From the NCBI GenBank assembly GCA_023213395.1, contig CM041465.1, positions 27,659,741 through 27,723,740 of the forward strand: 64,000 bases of DNA. The letters are read 5' to 3'. The translations under genes and the position numbers were made by a program. Numbering within the stretch: the stretch's first letter is position 1; each line of letters begins with the position of its first letter. Under the pieces are notes generated by a model. That model was not told where the DNA came from. It ran no database searches and saw nothing but the letters and a program-made list of their open reading frames with translations. The DNA comes from Cycas panzhihuaensis. Its lineage: Eukaryota; Cycadophyta. Positions 34,180 through 46,748 of this stretch are shown in pieces.

Positions 34180-36570
34180 TAGGCAGGACTTGCATGTGAT
34201 GATTCTCACGTCACTTATGAGGCCTACCTCTGTTGTTAGCAGAGCCCTTATATCATTCCCTTCTCGCATCTAATCCCGATCTGATCATGGAGGGATCTCT
34301 TTCAGATTGGGCATACCATGCTTACATGTCTGATTCCTTACAACCACCTACTTCCTTCCAAGGGTCCTCCCAAGGAAGTGAAGACCCTATTTATTACTCG
34401 AGTGACCAACCACACCCCCAATCTCACCATTCCTATACTCACGGAGTAGAACCTTCATCTCCTTTAGAGTTTTTCCACCCCTATGGTAATTCTCATGAGG
34501 ACTGTCCTGCGAGATCCGCTTCGTATGAGGCTCCTTCCACCTCTTACGATCAGGCAGATGCCCTTCTCACCGATGTAGTAGAATCCTTGAGCCAATGTTT
34601 CTAAGCCGCTTATCTCCAACCACACCCAAAGTGGTTTGAGAACATCTTGTGAAGTGTTGTGCCACATTCTTCTATATCTCCTTCACCTTGCTCATCTTGT
34701 TTAGCTGCTTTACCCACGATGAGCATGCCTTTTAGATCTTCTTCTTCTCCCCATAATGTATATTCCTTGGGGACCACTAAGGGTATATCATCTTCCCAAC
34801 TCAGGTTGAGCATGCCCCTGGCTAGTCAAACCACTAGTCCTCATCCCGCCATTCTTTGTCCACCTACTAGACCTAGGGTACCCACATGTACCCCCACTTC
34901 TAGTCACATGGGATCCGTCCCCACACAATCCCAATACCAGCCTAGGGACCCTTCTCTCTACGTAACTCCCAGTTACATTACTCAACCATGGGGGCATGGT
35001 AAAGGGAACTCCCTACCTACTTATGGGGTGGACCCTCTGCATCCTTATGGGGTCGCGCCACCCACAGGCAGCCCATATGGGCAGAATCCGGTTACTCACC
35101 CCTCATTTCTGCCATCTTGTATGGCACCTCACATCATGCCTTTGTAAGGAGAGCCAACTTCTTCCCAAGGCACATTCCCTTAAGCTCCTTTTCAATAAGG
35201 AACCCTCTCTCTGGGAGGGATGGGTACATCATACCTATCTGCTCCCATGTAGGTTTCTTCGAATGTAGGATTCATGCCTCTTCACCAAGTGGTAGGAGGA
35301 CAACATCCCCTTTTGAACCAAACTCTCCAAAGAGGATTTGGGCAAACCTATCCCCTATCATTTCCAACTTATGTTGACCCTATGATCTAGTTAAGGGTAC
35401 GTCCCTTTATGGACTATCGGCCAATCCCATTATTTGTTGAGGCGCTAAGAATTAACTTACTGCCTCACCCCCCTGAAGTCCCCAAATTCGATGAGACTTC
35501 GTTGTAAGACCCAACAAAGCATGTTCGTAGCTTCTCTATGGCATGCATTGACTACTGGGCCTATAATCATATCCTCATGAAACTATTTCCGTGGTCTCTT
35601 CAAGGCGATGCCCTCAAATGGTTTTATCACCTACCCGCACATTCTATCTTCTCATTCCAGCAGCTCATGGATGAGTTCGTCAACTACTTTGACGTGGATC
35701 GCCCATTTGAGAGTGGAATAAAATCCCTTTTTTCACTTAAACAAGGTCATGATGAAATGAATCATTACTTTGTGTAGCATTTCCACAACCTTCTTCATTC
35801 CACTAAGGCTACTTTGCCTAAGGAGTTGAAGAGGGACCTTTTTGTCAATGCCCTTCATCCAGAAGTCCACGTAAAATTCCTCAAGATGGGGGAAACTACG
35901 TGTGACTCTACTATAGCGAAGTTCTTGGCACTCAAGGCTATTGAGATCTAGGCTGGACTCAAGAAGCCTCTAAAGTCCTCACAGCAACGTGAGGTCCCAC
36001 CACCATCAAAAGAAACCAAAACTCAGTAACCCACTATGTCTTCTTCCCATTCTACTGAGGAGACTCTAGACCCTCTTACTTTAGCTATACGTTCATTTGA
36101 ATATACTATGAAGGAGATTAAGCTTTAGGCTCCTTCATCTCCCACGTCTAATAAGCTAGTTCACCAGGCTTCACAAGCTGCTCCTTCCAAGTGTGGCAAC
36201 ACTAAGTCCTCTCAAGCGAGGAAACCTGACTCCTCCCTTGAGAAGAAGTGGTGCTCCATCCATGGGGAGTGCTTCCATGATGATTCACAATATCAGGCAT
36301 AGCATCCTAAGGCTACCCTGCAACATGACTCTTCCCCCAAACGGGCGTCTAAGCCCAACCTAGACCAGTCTATTCATAGAGATCCCTTCCCCAAACATGG
36401 GGAACGTGATCGCAATCCCCAAAAGAAGAATAACTAGAACTGAGGGAGGTCTCCAAACCCTCGCCCTTCATAAGGCAAAGGGAAGCGTGTAAGGAATTCA
36501 TCGTCTTCCTTGGGTTCCTCTAACCAACATACCCCTTCACCTTCACGATCCTAGAATAAGGGAAAGAAGG
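34180..36570 (+). pseudogene. gag (element 4)
   Basis: One reading frame throughout, broken by stops. N-terminal Pro/Ser-rich region (SDWAYHAYMSDS; YGVDPLHPYGVAPPTG near 35016). Gag core from about 35530 (YWAYNHILMKLF, GDALKWFYHLPAH, DEFVNYFDVDRPFESG, SLKQGHDEMNHYFV). Knuckle near 36250: CSIHGECFHDDSQY, where the last Cys has become Tyr. Stops such as FV-stop-HFHN, EI-stop-AGL, KL-stop-APS and QA-stop-HPK all sit at Gln codons of the sister copies (CAG to TAG). Confidence 0.87.
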
Positions 36571-36599
36571 TCATTAAATTACTTAAGACCATCCCATTG

Positions 36600-38383
36600 T
36601 ACACCTTAACCCAGTCTTAAGCGATCAAAGAGGTGAATAATGCCTCTTCGTCCATATCTCATCATGATCCTCTTCCGCAAACTTCTCTTCTGGAAGCCCC
36701 TGCACTCCATAAGACCATTCTCATGCGTCCTGGTTGTTACGACTTTCGAAGGTCTCTTCCCCAACCTATTGAGAAGGGGAAGCCTTTCTCTGTCATTGAT
36801 GATCTTCATATTTTGGCTGCTAGAATGTCCATAATAGACATCTTAAGGAGCTATCCTAAATAGCACACACTACTCTTGGAGGCCTTAGGATTAGGTGACG
36901 CGCCTATTCACGCCTTGGGTGTCACCCCGAGTTGTGAGCCCGTCATCTCCTTTGATCCTAAGGATCTTCCCCCTACTAGCGAAAGGGAGTGCCAATGCCA
37001 TTTCGCTTTCACTATTACGATCGATACTCTAGATTGTACTCTATGAAGAACCATTGTCAATAATAGTTCTCTCATTAATGCAATACCCTTGTGTGTTATG
37101 CAAGAGCTCAGCATATCAACTTTAGAACTGGTTCCATGGTGGTGCCAAGGCTACGGTGGTAGTGAAAAGACATCTTTGGGATTGGTGTCTATCTCTCTTA
37201 CTCTTGAGGACAAGACTATCCTCGCTGATATTGTAGTCCTCGACGTTGACGTTAACTACAATCTGTCATTGGGACACCCATGGCTTGATCAGATGGGGGC
37301 CGTGTGCTCGTCTCGTTGGGGGCAACTTAAATTCATCCACGAAGGACGAATGAGAGTCGTCTCCCAGGAGCTTCCTCCCATTAAACAACCACGTCAATAC
37401 TACCAAGCAGGTCATGGTCAAGTGAAAGGTGACAAAGGCCTTTCTACCCATGCCTCTGCTTGTTCTATTAACATCCTAACTCATCTCTTTTAGAAGAAGA
37501 CCCTTCATTCTCTTCTTCCAACCTCACACGTTTTGCCCCTATTAGTGTCAGAAGTTATGGGTACCTTGCCATACTTAGTGACGATGAGTCTAATGGAAAG
37601 GATGAGGACCTCCCTCACCTTATTTCCCTTCTGGGCACGAGTAGGAGGCACCTCCTTAGTTTTAGATCCTACTCTAGAACCTTTACAATTAGAGAAACTA
37701 GGTCTTCTCTTATGTCTTATGTCATTGCCCCTATTGATCAAGTGCTCCTCGAGTCTTCCCCTTTGTTGCCACACATAGGTAACGAGGTTGGGGAGCCTCC
37801 TCTTATCCCTTGTGAGGGGTCTCTTCTCGACTCTTCTAGGGAGTTTGTGAGGAACACCGAGTAGTGTGACGACCACCATGGTCCCGCTGTCTATACTTCC
37901 CTTCACCCTTAATCTTCTCAAAGTGTGGTCATCCATGGGGTGGACTACTTTAAGAATGACAAAGCCCTGCTTGAGCACTTAGCAAGCTTCACACTCAACC
38001 TTCCTTCTGGTCACCATAGGCATGGTTATCAAAAGGTCTTATTTATTGGTTATTCTCTCGCTTACCCAACCCCATCCCTATTCCATCCCTTCCTATTGAT
38101 CAAGCCCCCCTCCACTTTGAGGAGGGGAATGCCATGTGCATGGGGGCAAACCAAGACATAGTCATTACCCTAGGAAAAGTCATTAAGGTAGGGGCAGAAT
38201 GCTCTCCTGATGAAGTAAAGGAGTATACCCTTTTGTTCTAGGAATTTTAGGATGTTTTCTTGTGGGACTACTCTGATATGAAGGGAATTGATCCTTCAAT
38301 CGTTACCCATAACCTTACTACCATTCTTAGCACTTGCCTTGTGCATCAGAAGCAATGCCCTCTTCACCCTAAGCTCTTAACAC
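36600..38383 (+). pseudogene. protease and protease-RT linker (element 4)
   Basis: Same frame as gag. The protease region is at about 36730-37330: the active site near 37052-37085 reads TIVNNSSLINAIPL, where the family has D-[NS]-G-S, so the catalytic Asp is Asn. VVLDVDVNYNLSLGHPWLD follows, then the acidic linker in more than one frame (a frameshift near 37490) and the end HQKQCPLHPKLLT at 38383, where element 2 is inserted. The frame continues at 49304. Confidence 0.82.
38379..38383. repeat. target site duplication of element 2, left copy
   Basis: AACAC directly before the element 2 start TGCTTCCGGC. The right flank reads AACCGG, so that copy has lost two bases or the boundary is off by a few bases. 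Confidence 0.6.
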
Positions 38384-40936
38384 TGCTTCCGGCTTAGGAA
38401 TGGATACGGAATCACCGAGCTGTAAGTGCGGTGTATGTCTTTAGCATGATCATCAATTTTATGTGCTGGTGGCCTGCTTACATATTTGCTTGCGTATGAC
38501 TTTGTGGGCGGCCCGGGCGTCGGCCACACGTATGTTTAGCCCATGACGACTATGGCAGGGGCACACGCTTAGCGAGTGTGGCACCAGGTGCAAATATTAC
38601 TTCGCATCTCGCCCTCCTCTCCCCTGGACCCACCGGGTTTGCGCCACCTCCACCCGTGTGATGTCTCATCGTCGCTTGGTTAGCTTGCCACCTCATTTGG
38701 GGCCTATTTCGCTCCCGTGGGCCCGTTTCTTGGCTTGTTTGCTCCGGTGGGTGTTTTAGTTGTCCTTTAGCCTTTTCGACCATTTGCTGACTGGACCGGT
38801 TGGCGGGCCCCATTTGTGTCTCGGTGCATACCGTAATCTTGCAGATGCCGTGATCTTCCGATGCCGTAGTGATCTTCAGCAGATCGCCGGAATTTTCGTG
38901 ATCGCTAGAATATTCATGACCGCTAAAGTTTCGTGACGACTGTCTCATTTTGTTTTAAAATCCGTGGCAATTTCGCATTTATTGCGAGCGCCACGTGGTT
39001 CGCCTTTTCTCCCTCGGTAGTGCCCTATTCGCGTACTTTAGGGTTTTGCTTTAGTACTTAAACATCTTTTGGCTCGTTTTCAAGGATCTTTTTGGCTCAC
39101 TTTTGGATTTACTCTCAAGAGGAACACTCTCCTGCTCTGCTCTCTTACAGCTTGCAACAATCGGACTGCACTCTTCATACCTTGACTCTCCTTTGGCTTG
39201 GCTGAGACATTCTCTCAGCCCCTCAAACGCCTTGGAGAGGGCTCCTTTGAAGCGGTTTCCAGCTGTTTTCTACCCAGCGATCCACGCGCTCCCCGTTTGC
39301 AGGTGTTTCCCGTTCCACCTCCATAGCAGGGCCCCTAGCCTGCTCTATTCCAGATCTAATGTTTGTTCCGGCCCTTCTTCGCCGCTTTGGTGGGCAAATC
39401 CTTGCCTCCCTTTCCGTGTACTCTTCACTTTGTATTTGTTTTGGTGATATCTACACTTGACTTATTTGTTTTCATTTGTTGCTTGAGAGTTGGTTTTCCT
39501 CCCTCTTGAGGACTGCTGTACCACTCTCCCTCTACTTCTTACTGCTTTCTTTGTCCAAGGCAGCGGCGTTGAGGGGTTGCATAGGCTTTGGATAGGAGCT
39601 GGGTGGATTCCGCACCACCTTCCACGCTCCCCAAGCGGCTCAAAGCCCTCCAAAGCCTCCCTCTCGCCCCGTGCTACCCTTGGCTTGCAAACAAGGGTTG
39701 AAGGCTCCCTTGGTTGCCCAAACCAGCTGCCACAAGTTGCGCCACTGATTTGGGACCCTTTATTCAGTTTGGGCGCCATCCATAGGCCCCAACCATGGGT
39801 TCTTGCTCCACCTTTGCTCCCGGTTACGGTTTGCTCCGTAGCATCCGGTTCCCGTGGGTGTCTTTGGGTCTTTCTTGCCCCTTCTTGCGGTAGTTTTCCA
39901 CTTGAGTCTTGACTTTCTCCTCACGCCCGTGGCTCTTGGGGAGAGGTTTGGGCACCATTTATGCGGTAGGCCACCCGAGGCTTACCTTGTTGTTTCCTTT
40001 CATTTGGATCGTTCTTCTTTGGTATTTTCCTTATTGGACTAACATTGATGCATGTACATTTAGACTCTCGTTTATGTTGTTAGACATATATTGCTAGATC
40101 TTTGTGTTGCGTATAGGTGTCTCCCTCGGCGAGGGAGACCTTTGTTGCTTATGTACTCGGGACGCGGGAGAACGCTGCCTGCTGCCCCTTCCACCCAGAA
40201 GCGTCCCTTGCATGTGTCATATTTTATGCTATCTCATTTGCTAGTTAGCGTTTCTTTCCTTCCTTCTAGATCGCATTTATTTTTCCCCGGGAAGGTAAGG
40301 AAGCCCCTTCGCCGCCGCTACATTTCACATCCCAGACACGCGCGTGAGTGGTTGGGTGCTCCTCTGAAGGCTACGCCATCTCTCACGCCCGGCCTGTGTG
40401 CACGCCTCCGCTCCTCTACCCACGGTCTTTTTCCTTCTTTTATTCTTTTCCTAGTAATTAGAACATCGAAAGATTAAAAGGGAAAATTGCCTTTTGTATT
40501 AGTTTCCAATTTGTTTGCCTTGTTGCATGTACTTTTGTTATTCAGAGGAAAGGTTGTAGGAGTCTTCTTCTCTTACCCTTCCTCCCTCTTCCTTAGCCTG
40601 GCCTCTTGCTTCCCGCATCGTCAGAGCAATCTTGCTAGATTGCATAGGATTGTTCTTGGCCTATCCTTGTTAGGTTCTTTCTCTCTCCCTTCCGCCACCC
40701 AAGGGTGGAGGGGCCTACTCCCAGTGTCAACCCGGGTTCGCCCCACGATCTTCGCCCTTCGCTCAAGGCGGTGAAGGGTCACCCAAGAGTAGCCATACTC
40801 CATTGCAGATCCCGAACTCGCTCAAGGCGTGCAGGCGCCTGCGTGTAGTTGCTTGCCTTGTAGGTTCTACTTCCACTGCTTTCGTCACCATCTCTCCCGC
40901 CTATCGATCGGCGGTTATCCCGTAGCAGCGCGTCCA
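38384..40936 (+). repeat. 5' LTR of element 2
   Basis: 2553 bp, TGCTTCCGGCTTAGGAATGG to ...CGTAGCAGCGCGTCCA. It pairs with 46749-49303. AT-rich stretches are identical between the two (e.g. around 40455-40545 and 48817-48908), while GC-rich patches differ by clustered indels. Confidence 0.9.
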
Positions 40937-40937
40937 C

Positions 40938-40955
40938 TGGCGACCATACTGGGGA
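40938..40955 (+). other. primer binding site of element 2
   Basis: TGGCGACCATACTGGGGA, one base after the LTR end; the best-preserved copy in the window. Confidence 0.82.
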
Positions 40956-41189
40956 CTGCCAGTAAGGGAGCTAGTCTCGCTCTCTTCGGTTGGTTTCGCT
41001 ACTCTTGTGTGATCCTTTCTATACCTGTCTTGACCTCCACGTTGGGCAGCCTCCAACTCGCGTGTTATACCATTCCTTCTCTTTTCCTGACATCGTCGGT
41101 CGACCTTGCATGCGCCGTTTCTCTCGTCGTTTGCGCGGTCTACCCCCTTTGTTAGAAGACCCAGTCTGACCTTCTTGCCTCGTCGGATC

Positions 41190-43350
41190 CGTCCGACTAT
41201 GGAAGGGTACTCTTGATTGGACCTATCACGCTTGTTATGGAAACCCAAGCTCTTCCTTCATCATTCGGAGTCCACCCAAGAGGGTGACGACTCCTTTACT
41301 ATCCGATCGATCAACACCTTTCTTGTGCTCCCCATCCTTCTACCGACGCCGTAGAGGGATCCGTTCCTCCTGAGGATTGCCACGCGATGGCGATTTTATG
41401 AGGAACCTTGGATGGACATGCCTTGTTTGAGGTCCCGATCACCTCTTATGGGTATGTGGGGACTCCTCCCTGACGTGCTTGAGGCTCTTGGCCGGATGCC
41501 GCCGTGCGGCATGCTCTCAACCACGTCCGAATGGCTTGAGGGTGTCTGGCAGGGAGCCTCTTCCTCCTCTGCTCTTCCCCTCACGCTTCATCCTCGTCGC
41601 CTTTCTGTGACAACAAACCCTTTCGTGCCTCTGCGTACACCCCATTCATTTCTGCGGTGGGGGCACGTGTGGCACCTTCCATCCCTTATCAAGGCCCTAA
41701 TGCCTTAGGGCCTTCTCACTGATGTCTGTCCCTCAACGGGGTTAGCATACCCGTTCCCGATCCAACTAATGTGCTAGTCCCTAATCGGCACATCTTTGCT
41801 CCTAGTAGGCCTAGTCGCCTGCTAGCCTTCCACTTGCCGGTCGGTGGGATTCGTTCCCACGCATCCTCCAACCCAGCGCGTTGGTGCTTCTTTCTACGTT
41901 CCCCCAGGGTATAATTCTCAACCTTGGGGGCAGGGTAGGGGAAGCCGTCTTCTGCTTATGGGTGGATCCGCTACACCCATACGGAATGACCCCACCTACG
42001 GGTGGCCGTATGGGCAGAACCCGGTTCCGCATCCCTCTTGTCCGCCATCCAATGCAGTTCCATCCGTTGTGCCTTCGCAAGAATCGACTCCCTTCAGGCG
42101 CCCTATTTCCGCCCTTGTCGTGAGGGTGGTTCCTCAAGGAGGGATGGGTGTCCTACCCCATCCGCTCCTTGCGCGCCACCGCCGATGTTCGTTGATCCTA
42201 CGGTTCGGGCAAGGCGCGCCCCTTCGTGGACTTTAGGTCAACCTCTCTCGGTTGGCGTTGCGAACCAACTTGCGCCTCATCCTCCCGAAGTTCCTAGATT
42301 CGATGGGACTTCGTCGCGAGACCCGTGAGCATGTCCGTAGTTTCTACATGGCATGCATCGATTCTTGGCTTACGACCATATTTTGATGAAACTCTTTCCT
42401 CGATCCTTGCGGTGGCGCCCTTAAATGGTTTTATCGTCTCCTGCCCACTCGATCTATTCATTCCAAAGAATTGGTGGACGAGTTCATCAATTACTTTGAT
42501 GTAGCTCGCCCATTCGAGGCGGGATGAAATCCTTCTCTCGCTCAAACAAGGTCACGATGAGATGAATCGTGACTTTGTGCGGCGATTCCACGATCACCTT
42601 CACTCCACCAAGGCGACTTTGCAGGAGGTGAGCGGGACTGTTGTCAATGCACCGTCCGAAGTCCACGTGGAAGTCCTCGAGATGGGGCGACCACGTGTGA
42701 TTCGCGATGATCAAGTGCTTGGCGTTGGAGGCTATTGAGATCCAAGCGGTCTCAAGAAACCTCTTAAGCCCTCACAACGCCGTGAGGCACCACCCCCACC
42801 AAAGACACTAAACCTTCTCGGTAGCGGTCTTCCTCTCATCCCACCGAGAGGACCTTAGATCCCCTCACCTCATTTGCTCGCTCGTTCGAGCGTACGATGA
42901 AGGAGCTCAAGCTTCAAGGTCCTTCGTCTCCTACTTCAAACAAACAAGTCCAACAAACTACCCAAGCTCCTCTTCCTGGGAATGGGAGCCCGATCCTCCC
43001 AAGCGAGAAGGTCAGGCCCTCGCTTGAGAAGAAGTGGTGTTCCATTCATGGGGATTGCTTCCATGACGATTCACGTTGTAGGGCCCAGCATCCAAAGGAT
43101 GCCCCTCGGCCGATTCCTCTCCCAAACGGGCCTCAAGGCCTAATCTAGACCAACCTGTTCACAAGGATCCGTTCCCTAAACATGGGGAACGTGATCACCA
43201 CCCCCAAACCAAGAACAACCGTAGCAGGGAAGATCACCGATCCCCGCCCTTCCGCGACAAAGGGAAGGCGCCTTAACTCTTCTTCCTCTTCTCGTTCTCC
43301 TAGCCGCCGTACTCCGTCGCCTTCACGACCCCGGAATAGGGGGAAGAAGG
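41190..43350 (+). pseudogene. gag (element 2)
   Basis: Homologous to gag of elements 1 and 4 but split over all three frames by short indels. Recognisable pieces: YNSQPWGQGRGSR near 41910, GWPYGQNPVPHPSCPPSNA near 42000, RFDGTSSRDP near 42300, the Gag core near 42450-42720 and MKELKLQGPSSPTSNKQVQQ at 42897. The zinc knuckle CSIHGDCFHDDSRCRAQH near 43036-43090 is intact (C-x2-H-x4-H-x4-C), unlike those of elements 1 and 4. Confidence 0.85.
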
Positions 43351-43359
43351 TGATTTAGT

Positions 43360-45078
43360 TGCTCGAAGCAACTCTGACTTTCGCCCTTACGCGATCTCAA
43401 ACCGCTAAGGAAGCGGCGGGAGCTGCCGGTTCTTCCGTTCCTTCCGATCCCCTTCCGGAGACCCTTCCTCGAAATCCTCTTTCCCCAAGGCTATTCACGT
43501 GCGCCGGGTCGTTACGACTTTCGAAGGGCACTTACCCAACCCACGGGAAGGGTAAACCCTTCTCCGTCGTGGGACGAGCTCCATACGATCATTGCGGGGA
43601 ATGTCCTGATGGACGTTCGAGGAGTTGTCCCGAGCAGCGGGCCCTCCTCGGAAGCTTTAGGATCGGGAGATGTGCACATCACGCTTTGGGCGTCGCCCAG
43701 GTGGCGGACCCACTATTTCCTTCGATCCTAAGGATCTTCCTCCGCCGGTGAGCAGGGAACGTCGCTGGAACTTCCCATTCACCATCACGATCGTCGCTGA
43801 TTGTACCCTCAGAAGAACCGTTGTCGACAGCGGCTCTTACATCAATGCCATGCCCTTGCGTGTTATGCAAGAGCTTGGTATCTCATATGGAACGTTCCTG
43901 GCGATGCCAAGGGTATGATGGCGAAGACCCCTCTCGGATGCAGCCGCGATTCCGCTCACCCTTGGGGCAAAACCGCTTCTTGATGTTGTAGTCCTCGGCG
44001 TTGGCGTGGATTACAACCTCCTTCTAGTCGCCCATGGCTCGACCAAATGGGGCCGTGTGTTCGACCCTTTGGGGCGACTTAAATTCGTCCATGACGGACG
44101 AATGAGAGTGGTTCCGTGAGCGCCCTTTTGCCAAACAAACTCGTTATGCCAATTCGGCAAACCAAGGTTCACCCACTCACGCCTCGGCTTGTTCAATTGG
44201 TATACCCAATCCGTCGGAAGAAGATCCCACATCTTCCCTTCCTAGTCTCGCGTTTGCCCCTATTGGCATCGGGAGTTATGGGTACCTTGCTTCGCTCAGC
44301 GATGATGAATCGCTTGGCGGAGACGAGGGTTGTCTCCTCCCCTTTTCTTTCCTTCGCGCCTTTTGGTCGTTCCTGTCTCGCTCTTGTCCCTCGTTTGGTT
44401 CCTCTCTCGTTGGTGTGTCTTGCCCCTCGTGCGTGTCTCTCTCCTTCGCTCGTCTTGACCACTTGGCCGTCGGTTCTTCTTTTCATTACCCCGCAGTGAT
44501 GGTTTTGAGGAATTGCCTTTCGCTCCTCTCGAGGAGCCTCTTCTGGTTTTCCTTGGATTTCCATGAAGGGTTGAGCGATCAGATGATCACCCGGTCCGTT
44601 GCTCTGTCCTTCTAGCGCTTCTTCTACTCGAAATAGGGTCATCCATGGGTGGACTATTTCGAGGATGATGAACCTATTTGGAAGCACCTAACAGGCCTTG
44701 CACCTAATCGCCTTCGGTCACCACCGGCTCGGTCACCGGAAGATCCTTGCGATCGGATCCACGCCGTGATCCGATCCTTCTCCTATTCCTCCTCCTCCTG
44801 TTGATCTTGCCCTCTTCACTTTGAAGAGGGCAATGCCATGTGCATGGGGGAATTCAAGGCGTAGTCTTGGCCCCGCAAGGTCATTAGGGTTGGGGCGGAA
44901 TGCTCTCTGATGAGATTAGGGAATATTCCCTTGTTCCAGAATTTCGAGACATTTTCGCGTGGGATTATGTCGACATGAAGGAATCGACTCCTCGATTGTC
45001 ACCCATAACCTCACCACCCTTCCCGGCGCGCCCACAGGTGCAGCGGCGTCCTTCACCGAAGCTTTACGCCACCGTCAA
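43360..45078 (+). pseudogene. protease and linker (element 2)
   Basis: Protease active site near 43823: VVDSGSYINAMPLRVMQEL, with D-S-G intact. The block 43670-43918 is the longest open part; indels follow at once (ELGISYGT, where sister copies have ELGISALEPVPW). The linker is readable in pieces to about 45010 (IREYSLVPEFRDIFAWDYVD near 44910). RT would follow but is deleted. Confidence 0.8.
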
Positions 45079-45270
45079 GATGGAGGTAGAAAAGCTTACG
45101 GGCAATGACTCGAATATCTCCATGACCGTTTGACCAAATTCCAACCCCGGTGGGTCGGTCCTTTTGTCATTATCGAATCTCTCGATAGTGGTGCCTATAG
45201 GATAGCCACCACGGAGGCTCGAATTTGAGAAAGCCGTTAATGGGATGTTCCTTAAGAAGTTTTACGCTTG
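45079..45270 (+). pseudogene. RT start joined to integrase C-terminus (element 2)
   Basis: ATGGAGGTAGAAAAGCTT (MEVEKL, the start of RT in elements 1 and 4) is followed after 11 bases by CTCGAATATCTCCATGACCG (LEYLHDRL) and the rest of the integrase tail (RWVGPFVII.. to KKFYA) in a changed frame. About 2.3 kb present in element 1 is missing. The same junction is found in element 3 (62253-62447). Confidence 0.88.
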
Positions 45271-45880
45271 AACCTTCGGCGATCCCCTCGTCCTGCTCTG
45301 AAACGAGCCTAAACTACCATCTTAGGTTGTCCCCATTCTTCCCGGCCGCGTGTAGAATGGCTATTTAAGATGGACCCCGCTTTGTCTCTCTGGTTCCGTC
45401 CGCGGAACCCGCGTTCCCGTATCCTCTCGGGAACCTTGGTCCTCTCGCTTGGGCATCTCCCAACCGGGAGGACGCTTGGGGGCATTGTTGCTCCTCTTTC
45501 CTGTCTGGCGTTTCCTTCGCATATCCCGTTATGCTCTCCTGCAGACATGTATGTCGCCCTGCTTCCTAACCTCACACCTCCATGTCGTCCCGCTCACGGC
45601 GTGTGTGTGTGCCCCTGTTAGGTGTGTGGTTATACATGGAAGGAAACGTGTGCATCATACAATAAAATGTTCCTAACACGAATCACCTACTACACAACAT
45701 AACACTCACCCCATGCATATATACATATCAAAATCATGTCATCATACATCACAGGAAGCCGGTGTCCTTGCGGGGGTACAATCATATGGTCCTATATATG
45801 ACCCCACAGGCAGTGCTTTCCTCCTCGCCAAACTATCCATCCATGTTCATCTGCTGTGGCCCGCTCTGGGCGCCTCATTC
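45271..45880 (+). other. post-pol non-coding region (element 2)
   Basis: Homologous to the region between pol and the 3' end of the PMD gene in elements 1 and 3 (reverse orientation). The similarity stops at about 45880 (GCGCCTCATT), where the antisense gene should begin, and jumps to the sequence just before the second RNase H. Confidence 0.75.
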
Positions 45881-45918
45881 TAGGTCCTCCTACCCTTGGC
45901 CACTGTTGCATTTTCTAA

Positions 45919-46330
45919 GTGTTGCCTTCATCACCGATCATCCGCTTGGATTTTGTGTCACCTATGCATCTACATCTTTACCAAGCGGGAAGCCGCGGTA
46001 ACCCTGAACCTTCAATTGCGTGGATTCTCATGACCCTTACAGTTATGATCTCCTCCACTGGGATCTTCCTCCCGGGAGGCTACCAACAACGGCCGAGTAT
46101 ACAATTGTCATCGAAGCCCTTACCGATGCCCTTCGTCTCCATCGCGGACCCATTGTTTTGCTCTGCGACTCTCAAGTTGTGGTGTCTCATCTCACCCGGG
46201 TCTCACAGTGCGATGCCCTCACTTGAGGACTCTTGCTTCTAGCGGATCCCTCTGGCCCGTTTCTCTTGTTGATATCCGGCATATCCCTCGGGCTCTCAAT
46301 CTTGAGGCGAGATAGCCTTGTTCACCTCAT
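45919..46330 (+). pseudogene. second RNase H, archaeal-like type (element 2)
   Basis: Recognised by GSRGNPEPS and the stretches TIVIEALTDALRLHRGPIVL (about 46104-46160) and LLCDSQVVVSHLTRV, then a C-terminal remnant near 46280. The first motif is broken by indels (IYIFT, then a frame change where DGG should be), so the first catalytic Asp is lost. Retained although RT and the integrase core are gone. Confidence 0.82.
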
Positions 46331-46748
46331 CCTTGGCCACTTTGTCTCGCCTACTGGCCAGTCCTTGAGTCTTGCTTGGCCTTCCATGGCCCAAGCCTCG
46401 GTAGTTGGTCGCTCGCTCAGCGATCTGCTTTCGCACCTCCGAAATCGGGTTGCTAACGAGGTAAAACTATGGTACCCACCATTTGTTCCCCACGTGGTCT
46501 GCATGCTCCTTTGCATTCATTGTGGTGGGGCGGCCCCTCGCTGTCTCTTTCTCCCGATCGGTTTCGGGTGGCTCATGGCGGCCCTATGTTGTCTCCACCG
46601 CTTCGTATCCAGCGTTCGCCACGACACTCGCACGCACCCTTGCCCGATCTAATCTTGATTGATATATCTATATACACATGTACTCTTGCAGTTGTGTTGC
46701 GGCGTCGCCATCGCATCGGGCTTCGGCGGCGAGGCTCACGCGAGGCGG
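46331..46748 (+). other. spacer between second RNase H and 3' LTR (element 2)
   Basis: Homologous to 15065-15439 of element 1 in reverse. No domain. The purine tract before the LTR is not well preserved (GCGAGGCGG). Confidence 0.6.

Noticed and set aside
39103-41155. Several 90-140 codon + strand frames in the 5' LTR of element 2
   Set aside because: LTR sequence with no domain; the same positions in the 3' LTR are in different frames because of indels.
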